Notes: generated from the sequence alone by a model not told the origin. Counted from the stretch's first letter, positions 37,292 through 54,356 are shown. The stretch is 64,000 nt of DNA from Mycobacterium sp. (GCF_029961025.1 NZ_JASBVP010000007.1:62001-126000); one strand, 5' to 3'. Made by a program: numbers and translations.

Positions 37292-37876
37292 ATGGGCCGG
37301 GCTGAAAAGGCCGCCACCGTGGCAGAGATCGCCGAACGGTTCAAGGCCGCTACGGCGACCGTGATCACCGACTACCGCGGTCTGACGGTGGCTGACCTGG
37401 CCGAGCTGCGCCGGTCGCTGGGCGGGTCGGCCAGCTACACCGTGGCCAAGAACACGCTGATCCGCCGGGCTGCCGCGGAGGCCGGGATCGAGGGGCTCGA
37501 CGAGTTGTTCGTGGGCCCGACGGCGATCGCGTTTGTCAGCGGTGAGCCGGTGTCGGCGGCCAAAGCCATCAAGACCTTTGCCAAAGACCACAAGGCGCTG
37601 GTTATCAAGGGCGGTTACCTGGACGGCCACCCGTTGACCGTCGCCGATGTCGAGCGCATAGCCGACCTGGAGTCGCGGGAGGTGTTGCTGGCGAAACTGG
37701 CCGGGGCGATGAAGGGCAACCTCGCCAAGGCGGCCGCGCTGTTCAATGCCCCGGCATCGCGGCTGGCCCGGTTGCTGGCCGCGCTGCAGGAGAAAAAGGC
37801 AGCGGCGGCGGAATCCGCCCCGGCCGCTTCGGAAGACTCCGCCACGACACCGCCGGCGCCCGCCGAAACCGCATAA
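37292..37876 (+). CDS. rplJ: 50S ribosomal protein L10
   Basis: L10 (194 residues) starts at ATG 37292, 7 bp after GGAGG; the frame is open about 97 codons further up through the leader without homology. [20 protein letters not shown] and [10 protein letters not shown] are diagnostic. The C-terminal helix anchoring L7/L12 dimers is followed by an Ala/Glu/Pro-rich tail longer than in M. tuberculosis (178 residues). Confidence 0.96.
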   Translation: MGRAEKAATVAEIAERFKAATATVITDYRGLTVADLAELRRSLGGSASYTVAKNTLIRRAAAEAGIEGLDELFVGPTAIAFVSGEPVSAAKAIKTFAKDHKALVIKGGYLDGHPLTVADVERIADLESREVLLAKLAGAMKGNLAKAAALFNAPASRLARLLAALQEKKAAAAESAPAASEDSATTPPAPAETA

Positions 37877-37908
37877 CCCCCTATCGATCGATCAGGAAGG
37901 ATCCACCC

Positions 37909-38301
37909 ATGGCCAAACTCTCTACCGACGAGCTGCTGGACGCGTTCAAGGACATGACTTTGTTGGAGCTCTCCGAGTTCGTCAAGAAGTTCGAGGAGAC
38001 CTTCGAGGTCACCGCCGCCGTCCCGGTCGCGGCGGCGGTGGCGGCCCCGGGCACGGCGCCGGAGGCCGGCGAGGAGGCCGAGGAGCAGACCGAGTTCGAC
38101 GTCATCCTCGAGGCCCCCGGCGAGAAAAAGATCGGCGTCATCAAGGTGGTGCGGGAGATCGTCTCGGGCCTGGGCCTCAAGGAGGCCAAGGACTTGGTCG
38201 ACAGCGCGCCCAAGCCGGTGCTGGAGAAGGTCGCCAAGGAGGCGGCCCAGGAGGCTAAGACGAAACTCGAGGCCGCCGGCGCCACCGTCACCGTCAAGTA
38301 G
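37909..38301 (+). CDS. rplL: 50S ribosomal protein L7/L12
   Basis: The 130-residue protein has the N-terminal dimerisation helix ([21 protein letters not shown]), an Ala-rich hinge and the C-terminal factor-binding domain ([27 protein letters not shown]). AGGAAGGA precedes the ATG. It is the stalk protein that recruits translation GTPases, in an operon with rplJ 32 bp upstream. Confidence 0.97.
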   Translation: MAKLSTDELLDAFKDMTLLELSEFVKKFEETFEVTAAVPVAAAVAAPGTAPEAGEEAEEQTEFDVILEAPGEKKIGVIKVVREIVSGLGLKEAKDLVDSAPKPVLEKVAKEAAQEAKTKLEAAGATVTVK

Positions 38302-38430
38302 GCTGACCGAAAAGCGTGGACCGTCCCGGTGCGGCCAGGCAAGCATGGCCCCCGACGTCGCTGTGCGCTACAGTGACTCATGCCACAAGCGGGGCGGGTA
38401 GTGTGAGCAACGTCGGAGGAAGGATTTCGC

Positions 38431-39507
38431 ATGGGCACCGCTATCCACGTTGAGGGGCTGACCAAGTCCTTCGGATCCCAGCGGATCTGGGAAGACGTCA
38501 CGCTCGATATCCCGGCGGGTGAGGTCAGTGTCCTCCTGGGGCCGTCGGGCACCGGCAAATCGGTGTTCTTGAAGTCACTGATCGGTCTGCTGCGCCCGGA
38601 ACGCGGTTCGGTGATCATCGAGGGCACCGACATCACCCAGTGCACGGCCAAGGAACTCTACGAGATCCGCACGCTGTTCGGCGTGATGTTCCAGGACGGC
38701 GCGCTGTTCGGGTCGATGAACATCTACGACAACACCGCGTTCCCGCTGCGCGAGCACACCAAGAAAACCGAACACGAGATCCGTGACATCGTCATGGAGA
38801 AGCTGGAGCTGGTCGGGCTGGCCGGTGACGAGAAGAAGTTCCCCGGCGAGATCTCCGGTGGTATGCGCAAACGCGCCGGCCTGGCCCGCTCGCTGGTGCT
38901 CGACCCGCAGATCATCCTCTGCGACGAGCCCGACTCGGGCCTGGATCCGGTGCGCACCGCGTATCTCAGCCAGCTGCTCATCGACATCAACGCCCAGATC
39001 GACGCCACCATCTTGATCGTCACGCACAACATCAACATCGCCCGCACGGTACCGGACAACATCGGCATGCTGTTCCGTCGCAGGCTGGTGATGTTCGGTC
39101 CCCGCGAGGTGCTGCTGACCAGCGACGAGCCCGTCGTGCGGCAGTTCCTCAACGGGCGCCGCGTCGGCCCGATCGGCATGTCCGAGGAAAAAGACGAGGC
39201 CACCATGGCCGAGGAGCAGGCCCACCTGGAGGCCGGCCACCACGACGGCGGTGTCGAGGAGATCGAGGGCGTGCCGCCGCAGATCACCGCCACCCCGGGC
39301 ATGCCGGAGCGCAGAGCCGTCGCCCGGCGGCGGGCCCGGGTGCGCGAGATCCTGCACACCCTGCCCAGGAAGGCGCAGGAAGCGATCCTCGACGACCTGG
39401 AGGGCACCCACAAGTATGTGGGGCACGCCTTCGCCGACGAGGTCGGGCGCCATCACGGCGCCGATGAGGCACCCACCGCCGTCATCCGCACCCAGCGGGA
39501 GAACTGA
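38431..39507 (+). CDS. mkl: ATPase of Mce lipid transporters, Mkl/MceG
   Basis: The 358-residue ABC ATPase has Walker A LLGPSGTGKS (residues 35-44), the signature ISGGMRKRAGLARSL, Walker B IILCDEPDSGLD and an H-loop VTHN. The C-terminal extension of about 110 residues (charged, with RRRARVREILHTLPRK) is typical of MceG, the shared motor of mycobacterial Mce lipid and cholesterol importers. In M. tuberculosis a TetR gene and Rv0654 lie between rplL and mkl; here 129 bp do. TACAGT at 38369 may be its -10. Confidence 0.94.
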   Translation: MGTAIHVEGLTKSFGSQRIWEDVTLDIPAGEVSVLLGPSGTGKSVFLKSLIGLLRPERGSVIIEGTDITQCTAKELYEIRTLFGVMFQDGALFGSMNIYDNTAFPLREHTKKTEHEIRDIVMEKLELVGLAGDEKKFPGEISGGMRKRAGLARSLVLDPQIILCDEPDSGLDPVRTAYLSQLLIDINAQIDATILIVTHNINIARTVPDNIGMLFRRRLVMFGPREVLLTSDEPVVRQFLNGRRVGPIGMSEEKDEATMAEEQAHLEAGHHDGGVEEIEGVPPQITATPGMPERRAVARRRARVREILHTLPRKAQEAILDDLEGTHKYVGHAFADEVGRHHGADEAPTAVIRTQREN

Positions 39508-39660
39508 CGGCCGCCGCGCCCGCCCACCGGGGGAGCCGTCGACGATAACATTGTGCGTTGACCTCTTGACGGACGGGCGCAAACGGGTCAGTCTGTTGGT
39601 CAGCATTGGTGCACGAGACGGCCGAGACGCTAGCCGGCGCGGGTCCTGGTGGCACGACAG

Positions 39661-39689
39661 TTGAGGATTGCGCAGTCCTGCGCTATCGT
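39661..39689 (+). promoter_or_regulatory. Candidate SigA promoter of rpoBC
   Basis: TTGAGG (39661-39666) and TATCGT (39684-39689), 17 bp apart, lie about 205 bp ahead of the rpoB start. Further TTGAC motifs at 39558 and 39566 lack convincing -10 partners. The rest of the 39508-39899 gap holds no gene that I can support. Confidence 0.45.
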
Positions 39690-39842
39690 TGGACGTTGCG
39701 CTGGCTACCTCTTGCCCACCTCACCCGCCACTTGACATCGTGGTCTTCTTCTGAGCCCCGCTTCGTGGCTCAGCGATCTGGTCGCGTGCGTGAGGCCCGG
39801 ACAGATCGTTCGCCAGCCGAACCGACACAATTATCGCGGTGA

Positions 39843-47428
<7,586 letters not shown>

Positions 47429-47434
47429 ACCGCG

Positions 47435-47488
47435 AGCAGACGCAAAAGCCCCCGCACGCACGGCGTGTCGGGGGCTCTTGCGTCTGCT
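47435..47488. terminator. Strong palindromic terminator after rpoC (CAAAAG-core element, copy 2)
   Basis: AGCAGACGCAAAAGCCCCCG (47435-47454) pairs with 47469-47488 at 19 of 20 positions, and the loop contains a further CACGC/GCGTG stem around ACG. There is no U-tract, which is common for mycobacterial terminators. Confidence 0.75.
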
Positions 47489-47559
47489 GGGCGTGCAGTT
47501 ATCCACAGCCGGTGCTGCGGTGGCTAGCCAATGCCGGGTAACGCGCACAAGCTTCGCGT

Positions 47560-48420
47560 GTGCATGCTGACGGGCTGGCGACCACCGCCGAGCTACTGAC
47601 GGTGATCTCTCGCAAGCGTCTGGCCGGACTCGTGAAGGCGGGCAAGCTTATTCGGGTATGTCACGGGGTCTACGCGTACGCTGAGCCCGATGTGCTGGGC
47701 AAGCTGGCTGCGCTGGATCTGTTGGCCGGCCAACCGGTTGTTGCCTGCATGGGCACCGCTGCGGCGCTGTACGGGTTCGATACCGAAAGCACGTCGCGCG
47801 TTCACGTTCTTGATCCCGGCAGACGGATGCGGCCGTCAAACGGCCTGATGGTGCATCAGCGAATCGGCGCGCCGCTGCGACGAGTCGAAGGCCGGCTGGC
47901 GACGGCGCCGGCATGGACGGTGATCGAAGTCGCGCGGACGTTGCGGCGACCCCGCGCTTTGGCGACGCTGGACGCGGCGCTGCACATCGGCGCTTGTACC
48001 ACAGGAGAATTGCACGCCGCGATCCGCGAACAAAAGGGCCGCCGCGGCATCGTCAAGGTCCGGGAGCTGGTCGGCTACGCCGACGGTCGCGCCGAGTCGC
48101 CAATGGAGAGCGAGGCGCGCCTAGTGTTTATCGACGGCGGACTGCCCATGCCCGAGCTGCAGTACAGCGTCGTGGACCGCTACGGCAGACTCTGGCGCGT
48201 CGATTTCGCGTGGCCGGCGGCAATGGTCGTCGCTGAATACGACAGTCTGGAATGGCACCTGGGCCGCGATGCCTTGCTGCACGACAGGCTGAAAACCGCC
48301 CGATTGCAGGAATGCGGCTGGACGACTATTCCGATGACGGTCGCCGACATCCGAGGCGATCCGATCGGGCTCGTCGCACGGATCAACGCCCACTTAGTGA
48401 GGCCTCGCCTAGCCGGCTGA
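47560..48420 (+). CDS. AbiEi-type antitoxin-like / DUF559-like protein, function unknown
   Basis: The 286-residue protein starts at GTG 47560. Residues 1-50 form a winged-helix-like AbiEi_4 domain ([32 protein letters not shown]), followed by an AbiEi-type middle and a C-terminal restriction-endonuclease-like segment ([36 protein letters not shown], where D-x(n)-E-x-D acidic residues could form a nuclease site). No AbiEii nucleotidyltransferase toxin follows. Such solo proteins are common in mycobacteria; the role is unknown. Confidence 0.6.
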   Translation: MHADGLATTAELLTVISRKRLAGLVKAGKLIRVCHGVYAYAEPDVLGKLAALDLLAGQPVVACMGTAAALYGFDTESTSRVHVLDPGRRMRPSNGLMVHQRIGAPLRRVEGRLATAPAWTVIEVARTLRRPRALATLDAALHIGACTTGELHAAIREQKGRRGIVKVRELVGYADGRAESPMESEARLVFIDGGLPMPELQYSVVDRYGRLWRVDFAWPAAMVVAEYDSLEWHLGRDALLHDRLKTARLQECGWTTIPMTVADIRGDPIGLVARINAHLVRPRLAG

Positions 48421-48475
48421 GCACACGCAAAAGCCCCCTTTCCACCCCCGAATTGAGGACTTTTGCGACTGCTCG
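48419..48475. terminator. Palindromic CAAAAG-core element, copy 3
   Basis: GAGCACACGCAAAAGCCC and GGACTTTTGCGACTGCTC form an imperfect stem around a loop of about 20 nt. The left arm overlaps the stop codon of the AbiEi-like gene. Confidence 0.55.
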
Positions 48476-48505
48476 CCGAAAGGGCGAGGCATTACACTGG
48501 CCGGC

Positions 48506-49264
48506 GTGCTCATCGGCTCGCACGTCAGCGCGAAGGATCCGCTCGCCGCGGCCGAGGCCGAGGGCGCCGAGGTGGTGCAGATCTTCCTGGGCAACCCGCA
48601 GAGTTGGAAAAAGCCCCAGCCGCGCGCCGACGCGGCGCGGCTGCGGGCTTCCCCGGTGCCGATATACGTGCACGCGCCCTATTTGATCAACCTGGCGTCG
48701 GCCAACAACCGGGTGCGGATACCGTCACGCAAAATCCTCCAGGACACCTGCGAGGCGGCGGCCGAGATCGCGGCGCGAGCGGTCATCGTGCACGGTGGGC
48801 ACGTCGCCGCCGACGACGACCTGGCGGCCGGTTTCCAGCGCTGGCGCAAGGCTCTTGACCAACTCGCGTCCGAGGTGCCGGTATACCTGGAGAACACCGC
48901 GGGCGGTGAGCACGCGATGGCCCGGCACTTCGAGACCATCGCCCGGCTCTGGGACCACATCGGGGACACCGGAATCGGCTTTTGCCTGGACACCTGCCAT
49001 GCCTGGGCGGCGGGTGAACCGCTGGCCGATGCGGTCGACCGCATCAGGGCGATCACCGGCCGTGTCGACCTGGTGCACTGCAACGACTCGAGGGACGCGG
49101 CGGGTTCGGGCGCGGACCGTCATGCCAACATCGGCACCGGGCAGATCGACCCCCAGCTGCTGGTCGCGGTCGTCAAAGCGGCGGCCGCACCGGTCATCTG
49201 CGAGACCCCCGACGAGGGCCGCAAGGATGACATCGCCTTCCTGCGCGCCCACGTCGGCCGATAG
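48506..49264 (+). CDS. end: Endonuclease IV (AP endonuclease)
   Basis: The 252-residue protein matches Rv0670 in length. TIM-barrel zinc ligands are in [60 protein letters not shown] and [13 protein letters not shown]. It cuts abasic sites in base-excision repair. In M. tuberculosis lpqP lies between it and fadE8; here they are 127 bp apart. Confidence 0.95.
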   Translation: MLIGSHVSAKDPLAAAEAEGAEVVQIFLGNPQSWKKPQPRADAARLRASPVPIYVHAPYLINLASANNRVRIPSRKILQDTCEAAAEIAARAVIVHGGHVAADDDLAAGFQRWRKALDQLASEVPVYLENTAGGEHAMARHFETIARLWDHIGDTGIGFCLDTCHAWAAGEPLADAVDRIRAITGRVDLVHCNDSRDAAGSGADRHANIGTGQIDPQLLVAVVKAAAAPVICETPDEGRKDDIAFLRAHVGR

Positions 49265-49391
49265 CGAGGTACGTCCGACCGATCGGGGGGCCGGCCGGGT
49301 GGTCGGCGTTGTCCGGGCCTGCTTGCGCGCCCGCCCCCGGTGATCGTTACGGATCTTGTGCGATTGTCGGAATAATGTAATAGTTCGGGGT

Positions 49392-51020
49392 ATGTCCGAT
49401 ACCCATGTCGTCATCAACCAGGTTCCGCCTCTTGAGAACCACAACCCCGCGTCCTCGCCGGTGCTGGTCGAGGCCCTGATCCGCGAGGGCGGGCAGTGGG
49501 GCCTGGACGAACTGACCGAGGTCGGCGCGCTCGCCGCCTCCGGGCAGGCCCGGCGCTGGGGTGAGCTCGCCGACCGCAACCGGCCCATCTTGCACACTCA
49601 CGACCGCTACGGGCATCGAATCGATGAGGTGGAATACGACCCGGCCTATCACGAGCTGATGCGCACCGCCATCGCCCACGGCCTGCACGCCGCACCCTGG
49701 GCCGACGGGCGCCCGGGGGCGCACGTGGTGCGGGCCGCGAAAACCTCGGTGTGGAACGTCGAGCCCGGTCACATGTGCCCGATTTCGATGACTTACGCGG
49801 TGGTGCCGGCACTGCGGCACAACCCGGAGCTGGCGACGGTGTACGAGCCGCTGCTGACGAGTCGCAGCTATGACCCGCAACTGGCGGTGCCGACGACAAA
49901 GGCCGGTATCACCGCGGGCATGTCGATGACCGAGAAGCAGGGGGGCTCCGACGTGCGCGCCAACACCACCCGGGCGGTTCGCAACGCCGACGGTAGCTAC
50001 TCGCTCACCGGACACAAGTGGTTCACCTCGGCGCCGATGTGTGACATCTTCCTGGTGCTCGCCCAGGCCCCGGGCGGGCTGTCGTGCTTCTTGCTGCCCC
50101 GGGTGTTGCCCGACGGCACCCGCAACCGAATGTTTTTGCAGCGCCTCAAGGACAAACTGGGTAACCACGCCAACGCCTCCAGCGAGGTCGAGTATGACGG
50201 GGCCATCGGGTGGCTGGTCGGGGAGGAGGGCCGCGGTGTGCCAACCATCATCGAGATGGTCAACCTGACCCGGCTGGACTGCACCCTGGCCAGCGCGACC
50301 GGCATGCGCACCGGCCTGGCCCAGGCCATCCATCACGCTCAACACCGGAAAGCGTTCGGTGCTTACCTGATTGACCAGCCGCTGATGCGCAATGTGTTGG
50401 CCGATCTGGCGGTGGAGGCCGAGGCCGCCACTATCGTGGCGATGCGGATGGCCGGAGCCACCGACAAGGCCGTCCGCGGGGACCGGACGGAGGCACTGCT
50501 GCGCCGCATCGGGCTGGCTGCTAGCAAATACTGGGTGTGTAAACGCGCGACACCGCATGCCGCCGAGGCGTTGGAATGCCTGGGCGGCAACGGCTATGTC
50601 GAAGACTCCGGGATGCCGCGGCTGTACCGGGAGGCGCCACTGATGGGCATCTGGGAGGGCTCCGGTAACATCAGCGCGCTGGACACGTTGCGCGCCATGG
50701 CAACTCGTCCCGAATGCGTCGAGGTGCTGTTCGCTGAACTGGCTGTCAGCGCCGGGCAGGATCGTCGGCTGGACGCCCACGTCGAGCAGCTCAAGGCCCA
50801 ACTCGGTGACAGCGACACCATGGTCTATCGCGCCCGACGGGTTGCCGAGGACATCTGCCTGGCGCTGCAGGGGTCGCTGCTGGTGCGCCACGGGCATCCC
50901 GCCGTGGCCGAGGCGTTCCTGGCCACCCGGCTTGACGGACAGTGGGGCGGTGCGTTCGGCACCCTGCCCACCGGGCTGGATCTCGCACCGATTCTCGAGC
51001 GGGCCCTGGTGAAAGGATGA
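49392..51020 (+). CDS. fadE8: Acyl-CoA dehydrogenase FadE8 (AidB-like)
   Basis: The 542-residue protein has the length of Rv0672. ISMTYAVVPAL, GMSMTEKQGGSDVRANTTRA (FAD/substrate region), RKAFGAYLIDQPLMRNVLADL and CLGGNGYVEDSGMPRLYREAPLMGIWEGSGN are typical of the AidB branch of acyl-CoA dehydrogenases. The ATG at 49392 is chosen by homology. It starts a coupled run (fadE8-echA4-regulator-echA5) with ATGA overlaps, suggesting a fatty-acid or aromatic degradation unit. Confidence 0.93.
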   Translation: MSDTHVVINQVPPLENHNPASSPVLVEALIREGGQWGLDELTEVGALAASGQARRWGELADRNRPILHTHDRYGHRIDEVEYDPAYHELMRTAIAHGLHAAPWADGRPGAHVVRAAKTSVWNVEPGHMCPISMTYAVVPALRHNPELATVYEPLLTSRSYDPQLAVPTTKAGITAGMSMTEKQGGSDVRANTTRAVRNADGSYSLTGHKWFTSAPMCDIFLVLAQAPGGLSCFLLPRVLPDGTRNRMFLQRLKDKLGNHANASSEVEYDGAIGWLVGEEGRGVPTIIEMVNLTRLDCTLASATGMRTGLAQAIHHAQHRKAFGAYLIDQPLMRNVLADLAVEAEAATIVAMRMAGATDKAVRGDRTEALLRRIGLAASKYWVCKRATPHAAEALECLGGNGYVEDSGMPRLYREAPLMGIWEGSGNISALDTLRAMATRPECVEVLFAELAVSAGQDRRLDAHVEQLKAQLGDSDTMVYRARRVAEDICLALQGSLLVRHGHPAVAEAFLATRLDGQWGGAFGTLPTGLDLAPILERALVKG

Positions 51021-51955
51021 CTCACGCGATCAGGCCGGTCGATTTCGACAACCTCAAGACGATGACTTACGAGGTCACCGATCGGGTTGCCCGGATCACC
51101 TTCAACCGGCCGGAGCGGGGCAACGCCATCATCGCCGACACCCCACTGGAGCTGTCGGCACTGGTCGAACGCGCCGATCTGGACCCCAATGTGCACGTCA
51201 TCCTGGTGTCCGGGCGCGGCGACGGGTTCTGCGCGGGTTTCGACCTGTCCGCCTACGCGGAAGGCTCGTCCTCCGCCGGCGGCGGGGATGCCTACCGGGG
51301 CACGGTGCTCGACGGCAAGACCCAGGCGATCAACCACCTGCCGAATCGGCCGTGGGATCCGATGATCGACTATCAGATGATGAGCCGCTTCGTGCGCGGG
51401 TTCTCGGCCCTGATGCACGCCGACAAGCCGACGGTGGTCAAGATTCACGGCTACTGCGTGGCCGGCGGCACCGATATCGCCCTGCACGCCGATCAGGTGA
51501 TCGCCGCCGCCGACGCCAAGATCGGGTACCCGCCCACCCGGGTGTGGGGGGTGCCGGCCGCCGGCTTGTGGGCGCACCGCCTGGGCGATCAGCGGGCGAA
51601 GCGTCTTCTGCTGACCGGGGATTGCATCACCGGCGCGCAAGCCGCCCAGTGGGGGCTGGCGGTGGAGGCACCGGATCCCGAAGACCTCGACGAGCGCACC
51701 GAGCGGCTGGTGGCCCGCATCGCCGCGGTCCCGGTCAACCAGCTGATCATGGTCAAGCTCGCGCTCAACACCGCCCTGCTGCAGCAGGGAGTGGCGACCA
51801 GCAGGATGGTCGGCACCGTGTTCGACGGGATCGCCCGGCACACCCCCGAAGGCCACGCCTTTGTCGCGGATGCTGTCACTCACGGGTTTCGGGAAGCGGT
51901 GCGTCATCGCGACGAACCGTTCGGCGATTACGGCCGCCAAGCGTCCGGGGTCTAG
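51017..51955 (+). CDS. echA4: Enoyl-CoA hydratase EchA4
   Basis: The 312-residue crotonase-family protein equals Rv0673 in length. Oxyanion-hole segments are CAGFDLSAYA and HGYCVAGGTDIALHADQVI, then IGYPPTRVWGVP. It is longer than typical hydratases owing to a loop with SSSAGGGDAYRG. The start overlaps the fadE8 stop as ATGA. Confidence 0.92.
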   Translation: MTHAIRPVDFDNLKTMTYEVTDRVARITFNRPERGNAIIADTPLELSALVERADLDPNVHVILVSGRGDGFCAGFDLSAYAEGSSSAGGGDAYRGTVLDGKTQAINHLPNRPWDPMIDYQMMSRFVRGFSALMHADKPTVVKIHGYCVAGGTDIALHADQVIAAADAKIGYPPTRVWGVPAAGLWAHRLGDQRAKRLLLTGDCITGAQAAQWGLAVEAPDPEDLDERTERLVARIAAVPVNQLIMVKLALNTALLQQGVATSRMVGTVFDGIARHTPEGHAFVADAVTHGFREAVRHRDEPFGDYGRQASGV

Positions 51956-51957
51956 GC

Positions 51958-52707
51958 ATGCCGAAAACGCTGGCGCGCATGACCGCGCGGTCGGTAGTGC
52001 TGTCGGTGTTGTTGGGCGCCCATCCGGCATGCGCCAGCGCTCACGAATTGAAAAGGCTCACAGCAGATTTCGGTATCAAGGATACGACACTGCGGGTCGC
52101 GCTGACCAGGATGGTCAGTGGTGGCGATCTGATCCGCTCGGCCGACGGCTACCGGCTCTCCGACCGGTTGCTGGCTCGCCAGCGTCGCCAGGATGAGGCG
52201 ATAAGCATGCGGGTGCGGCCCTGGCGCGGAGACTGGACGACCCTGATCGTCACCAGCGTGGGCAATGACGCGCGTACCCGTGCGATGCTGCGGACAACTT
52301 TGCGCGGCAAACGTTTTGGCGAATTACGCGAGGGGGTCTGGATGCGCCCGGACAATCTCGAGCTCGCCCTGGATCCCGACGTCCGGGCGCAGGTGCGCAT
52401 CCTGGCGGCCCGCGACGACGCGCCGGCCGCGCTGGCCGCGCAGCTCTGGGACCTGTCGGGATGGGCGCGAAGCGGCCGGCGGCTGCTCGACGAGATGGCC
52501 GCCGCTGCGGACATCCCCGGGCGTTTCGTGGTGGCGGCGGCCATGGTCCGCCATCTGTTGACCGACCCGATGCTGCCGGCTGAACTTTTGCCCGCGGACT
52601 GGCCGGGGCCGCAGCTGCGCGCCGCCTATCACGACTTCGTCGCCGAATTGGCGAGTCGACGCGACGGCACCCAACTAGACGGCACCCAACTAGTGGAGGC
52701 GAGATGA
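51958..52707 (+). CDS. PaaX family transcriptional regulator (Rv0674-type)
   Basis: The 249-residue protein has an N-terminal winged helix (ARSVVLSVLLGAHP, LTADFGIKDTTLRVALTRMVSGGDLIRSADGYRLS) and the PaaX central domain (RPWRGDWTTLIVTS), as in repressors of phenylacetyl-CoA pathways that respond to acyl-CoA. It lies two bases after echA4 and overlaps echA5, so it may control this unit. Near the C-terminus a perfect 15-bp tandem duplication (52664-52693) repeats DGTQL. Confidence 0.88.
   Translation: MPKTLARMTARSVVLSVLLGAHPACASAHELKRLTADFGIKDTTLRVALTRMVSGGDLIRSADGYRLSDRLLARQRRQDEAISMRVRPWRGDWTTLIVTSVGNDARTRAMLRTTLRGKRFGELREGVWMRPDNLELALDPDVRAQVRILAARDDAPAALAAQLWDLSGWARSGRRLLDEMAAAADIPGRFVVAAAMVRHLLTDPMLPAELLPADWPGPQLRAAYHDFVAELASRRDGTQLDGTQLVEAR
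52664..52693. repeat. 15-bp in-frame tandem duplication near PaaX-like gene stop
   Basis: ACGGCACCCAACTAG twice, perfect, 11 bp before the stop. It repeats five codons in frame (DGTQL). Confidence 0.92.
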
Positions 52708-53492
52708 CCGATGATGTGGTGCGGGTAGAGCGCCGTGGTCCGGTCACCACGGTGATTCTCAACCGTCCGGAGGTGCGCAACGCGGTCAACGGCCCGACGG
52801 CCGCCGCGCTGTACGCGGCGTTCGAACAATTCGACCGCGACGACACCGCCTCGGTGGCGGTGCTATGGGGAGAGGGCGGAACGTTTTGCGCCGGGGCGGA
52901 TTTGAAGGCTTTCGGCACCGCCGAGGCCAATGCGGTGCACCGCACGGGCCCCGGTCCGATGGGGCCGACACGGATGATGCTGTCCAAACCGGTGATCGCC
53001 GCGGTCAGTGGTTATGCGGTCGCCGGGGGTCTGGAGCTGGCGCTGTGGTGTGATCTGCGGGTGGCCGAGGAAGACGCCGTGTTCGGGGTGTTCTGCCGGC
53101 GCTGGGGTGTGCCGCTTGTCGACGGCGGCACCGTTCGGCTGCCGCGGCTGATCGGGCACAGCCGGGCGATGGATTTGATCCTCACCGGGCGGGCGGTCGC
53201 GGCTGGGGAAGCGCTGGCGATCGGCCTGGCCAACCGGGTGGTGCCCAAAGGGCAGGCCCGCCGGGCGGCGGAGGAGTTGGCCACCCAGTTGGCGTCGCTA
53301 CCGCAGCAGTGCCTGCGCTCGGATCGACTGTCGGTGCTGCAGCAGTGGGGGAAGACCGAGGGCGAGGCGCTCGACGTCGAATTCGCCAGCATCTCCCGGG
53401 CCGGTGCGGAAGCCATGCACGGGGCGAGCCGATTTGCGGCCGGTGCGGGCCGTCACGGCGCGCCGGATCCACCCGGGATCAGCCCCTGTTGA
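52704..53492 (+). CDS. echA5: Enoyl-CoA hydratase EchA5
   Basis: The 262-residue crotonase has FCAGADLKAFG and VSGYAVAGGLELALWCDLRVAEEDAVFGVFCRRWGVP, with the usual oxyanion-hole geometry. The start overlaps the regulator stop (ATGA). Its 3' end overlaps the convergent DUF3060 gene by 14 bp. In M. tuberculosis mmpL5-mmpS5 follow echA5; they are absent here. Confidence 0.92.
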   Translation: MTDDVVRVERRGPVTTVILNRPEVRNAVNGPTAAALYAAFEQFDRDDTASVAVLWGEGGTFCAGADLKAFGTAEANAVHRTGPGPMGPTRMMLSKPVIAAVSGYAVAGGLELALWCDLRVAEEDAVFGVFCRRWGVPLVDGGTVRLPRLIGHSRAMDLILTGRAVAAGEALAIGLANRVVPKGQARRAAEELATQLASLPQQCLRSDRLSVLQQWGKTEGEALDVEFASISRAGAEAMHGASRFAAGAGRHGAPDPPGISPC

Positions 53493-53916
53493 TGGTGTTG
53501 CCCGAGCCGAGGTTGTCGATCTTCGGCGCGCCGGCCTTGTAGGTGACGGTGTTGTTGATCCCGGTGACCGTCAGCTGCTTGTCGATTTTGTCAAGGGTGA
53601 TCTTGTTGTCCATCCCGGCGATGGTCACCGACGAGCAGGTGCCCTTGACCGTGAGGGTGTTATTACCGCCGCCCACATTCAGCGATTTGCCGTCGGCGCA
53701 ATCCAGCTCGGCGGTCGTGCCCACCGAGCCGTAATTGAGCATGTTGCCCACCTCGAACTGGGCGACCGTGCTGGCCGTGGTGGTGCTCGAGGGAGCGGGG
53801 TGTTTGGTCTTGCCGCCGCAACCGGTCGGCCCGACGATGACCGCTACCACAGCAAGCGTCAAGATCAGCGCCCCGCTCACCCAACTCGGGGAGTCGCCGG
53901 CGGTGGGTGCCCGCAT
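53479..53916 (-). CDS. DUF3060 putative lipoprotein (Rv0679c-type)
   Basis: The 145-residue protein starts at ATG 53916, four to five bases after GGAGGT; longer starts in the open frame lack this site. A hydrophobic segment (about residues 15-29) precedes Cys33 in GPTGC, a poor lipobox match although the Rv0679c family is regarded as lipoproteins. After a Thr/Ser-rich linker, DUF3060 shows repeats of short strands with Asn (GGGNNTLTVKG, GMDNKITLDK, GINNTVTYK, GSGNTINRG), which suggests a beta-solenoid. Confidence 0.82.
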   Translation of the reverse strand: MRAPTAGDSPSWVSGALILTLAVVAVIVGPTGCGGKTKHPAPSSTTTASTVAQFEVGNMLNYGSVGTTAELDCADGKSLNVGGGNNTLTVKGTCSSVTIAGMDNKITLDKIDKQLTVTGINNTVTYKAGAPKIDNLGSGNTINRG

Positions 53917-54103
53917 CCTTACCTCCATTCGTGGGGGTTCAACGGGGTTAGCGACCTGTTCGAGAGCCCTGTTCGAGCCTATGTGCAGTGGCGGGCCCAC
54001 GGGCCGACTTCGGCCGTTCACCGCGCCGCCACGCGCCGGTCATCGACCCGGCACCGCGGCCCTGCGGCGGGCGGATACCGCCGTGATGTCCCCCTCGGTC
54101 GCT

Positions 54104-54133
54104 TTGACCTGCCCGACCAGTGGCGGGTATTGT
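54104..54133 (+). promoter_or_regulatory. SigA-type promoter of the rpsL-rpsG-fusA-tuf operon
   Basis: TTGACC (54104-54109) and TATTGT (54128-54133), spaced 18 bp, give a start near 54140 and a leader of about 217 nt. It is the best promoter match in the gap between the DUF3060 gene and rpsL. Confidence 0.55.
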
Positions 54134-54310
54134 GGTTGCTCGTGCCTGGCGGCCTAGGCGCTCGGTCAAGGCAGACGCGCCCGCCGGGTCAATTCGCATG
54201 TTCCTGCCGCATCGGGTGATTGCGGGCAAGCGCATGCGAGACGCCTGGCCGCGGGGCAGCGCAACTGGGTATAACTGCAGCACGAACACCGAAACCGTAC
54301 GGACGCCACA

Positions 54311-54342
54311 AAGCAACAAAGCAACACAGCAACAAAGCAACA
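54311..54342. repeat. 8-bp tandem repeat (MAGCAACA x4) in the rpsL leader
   Basis: Four consecutive octamers (AAGCAACA, AAGCAACA, CAGCAACA, AAGCAACA) end 14 bp before the rpsL ATG and are followed by CAGGAAGC, which holds the ribosome site. The stretch is A-rich and should be unstructured, in contrast to the GC-rich surroundings. Confidence 0.9.
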
Positions 54343-54356
54343 CAGGAAGCCGGTAG

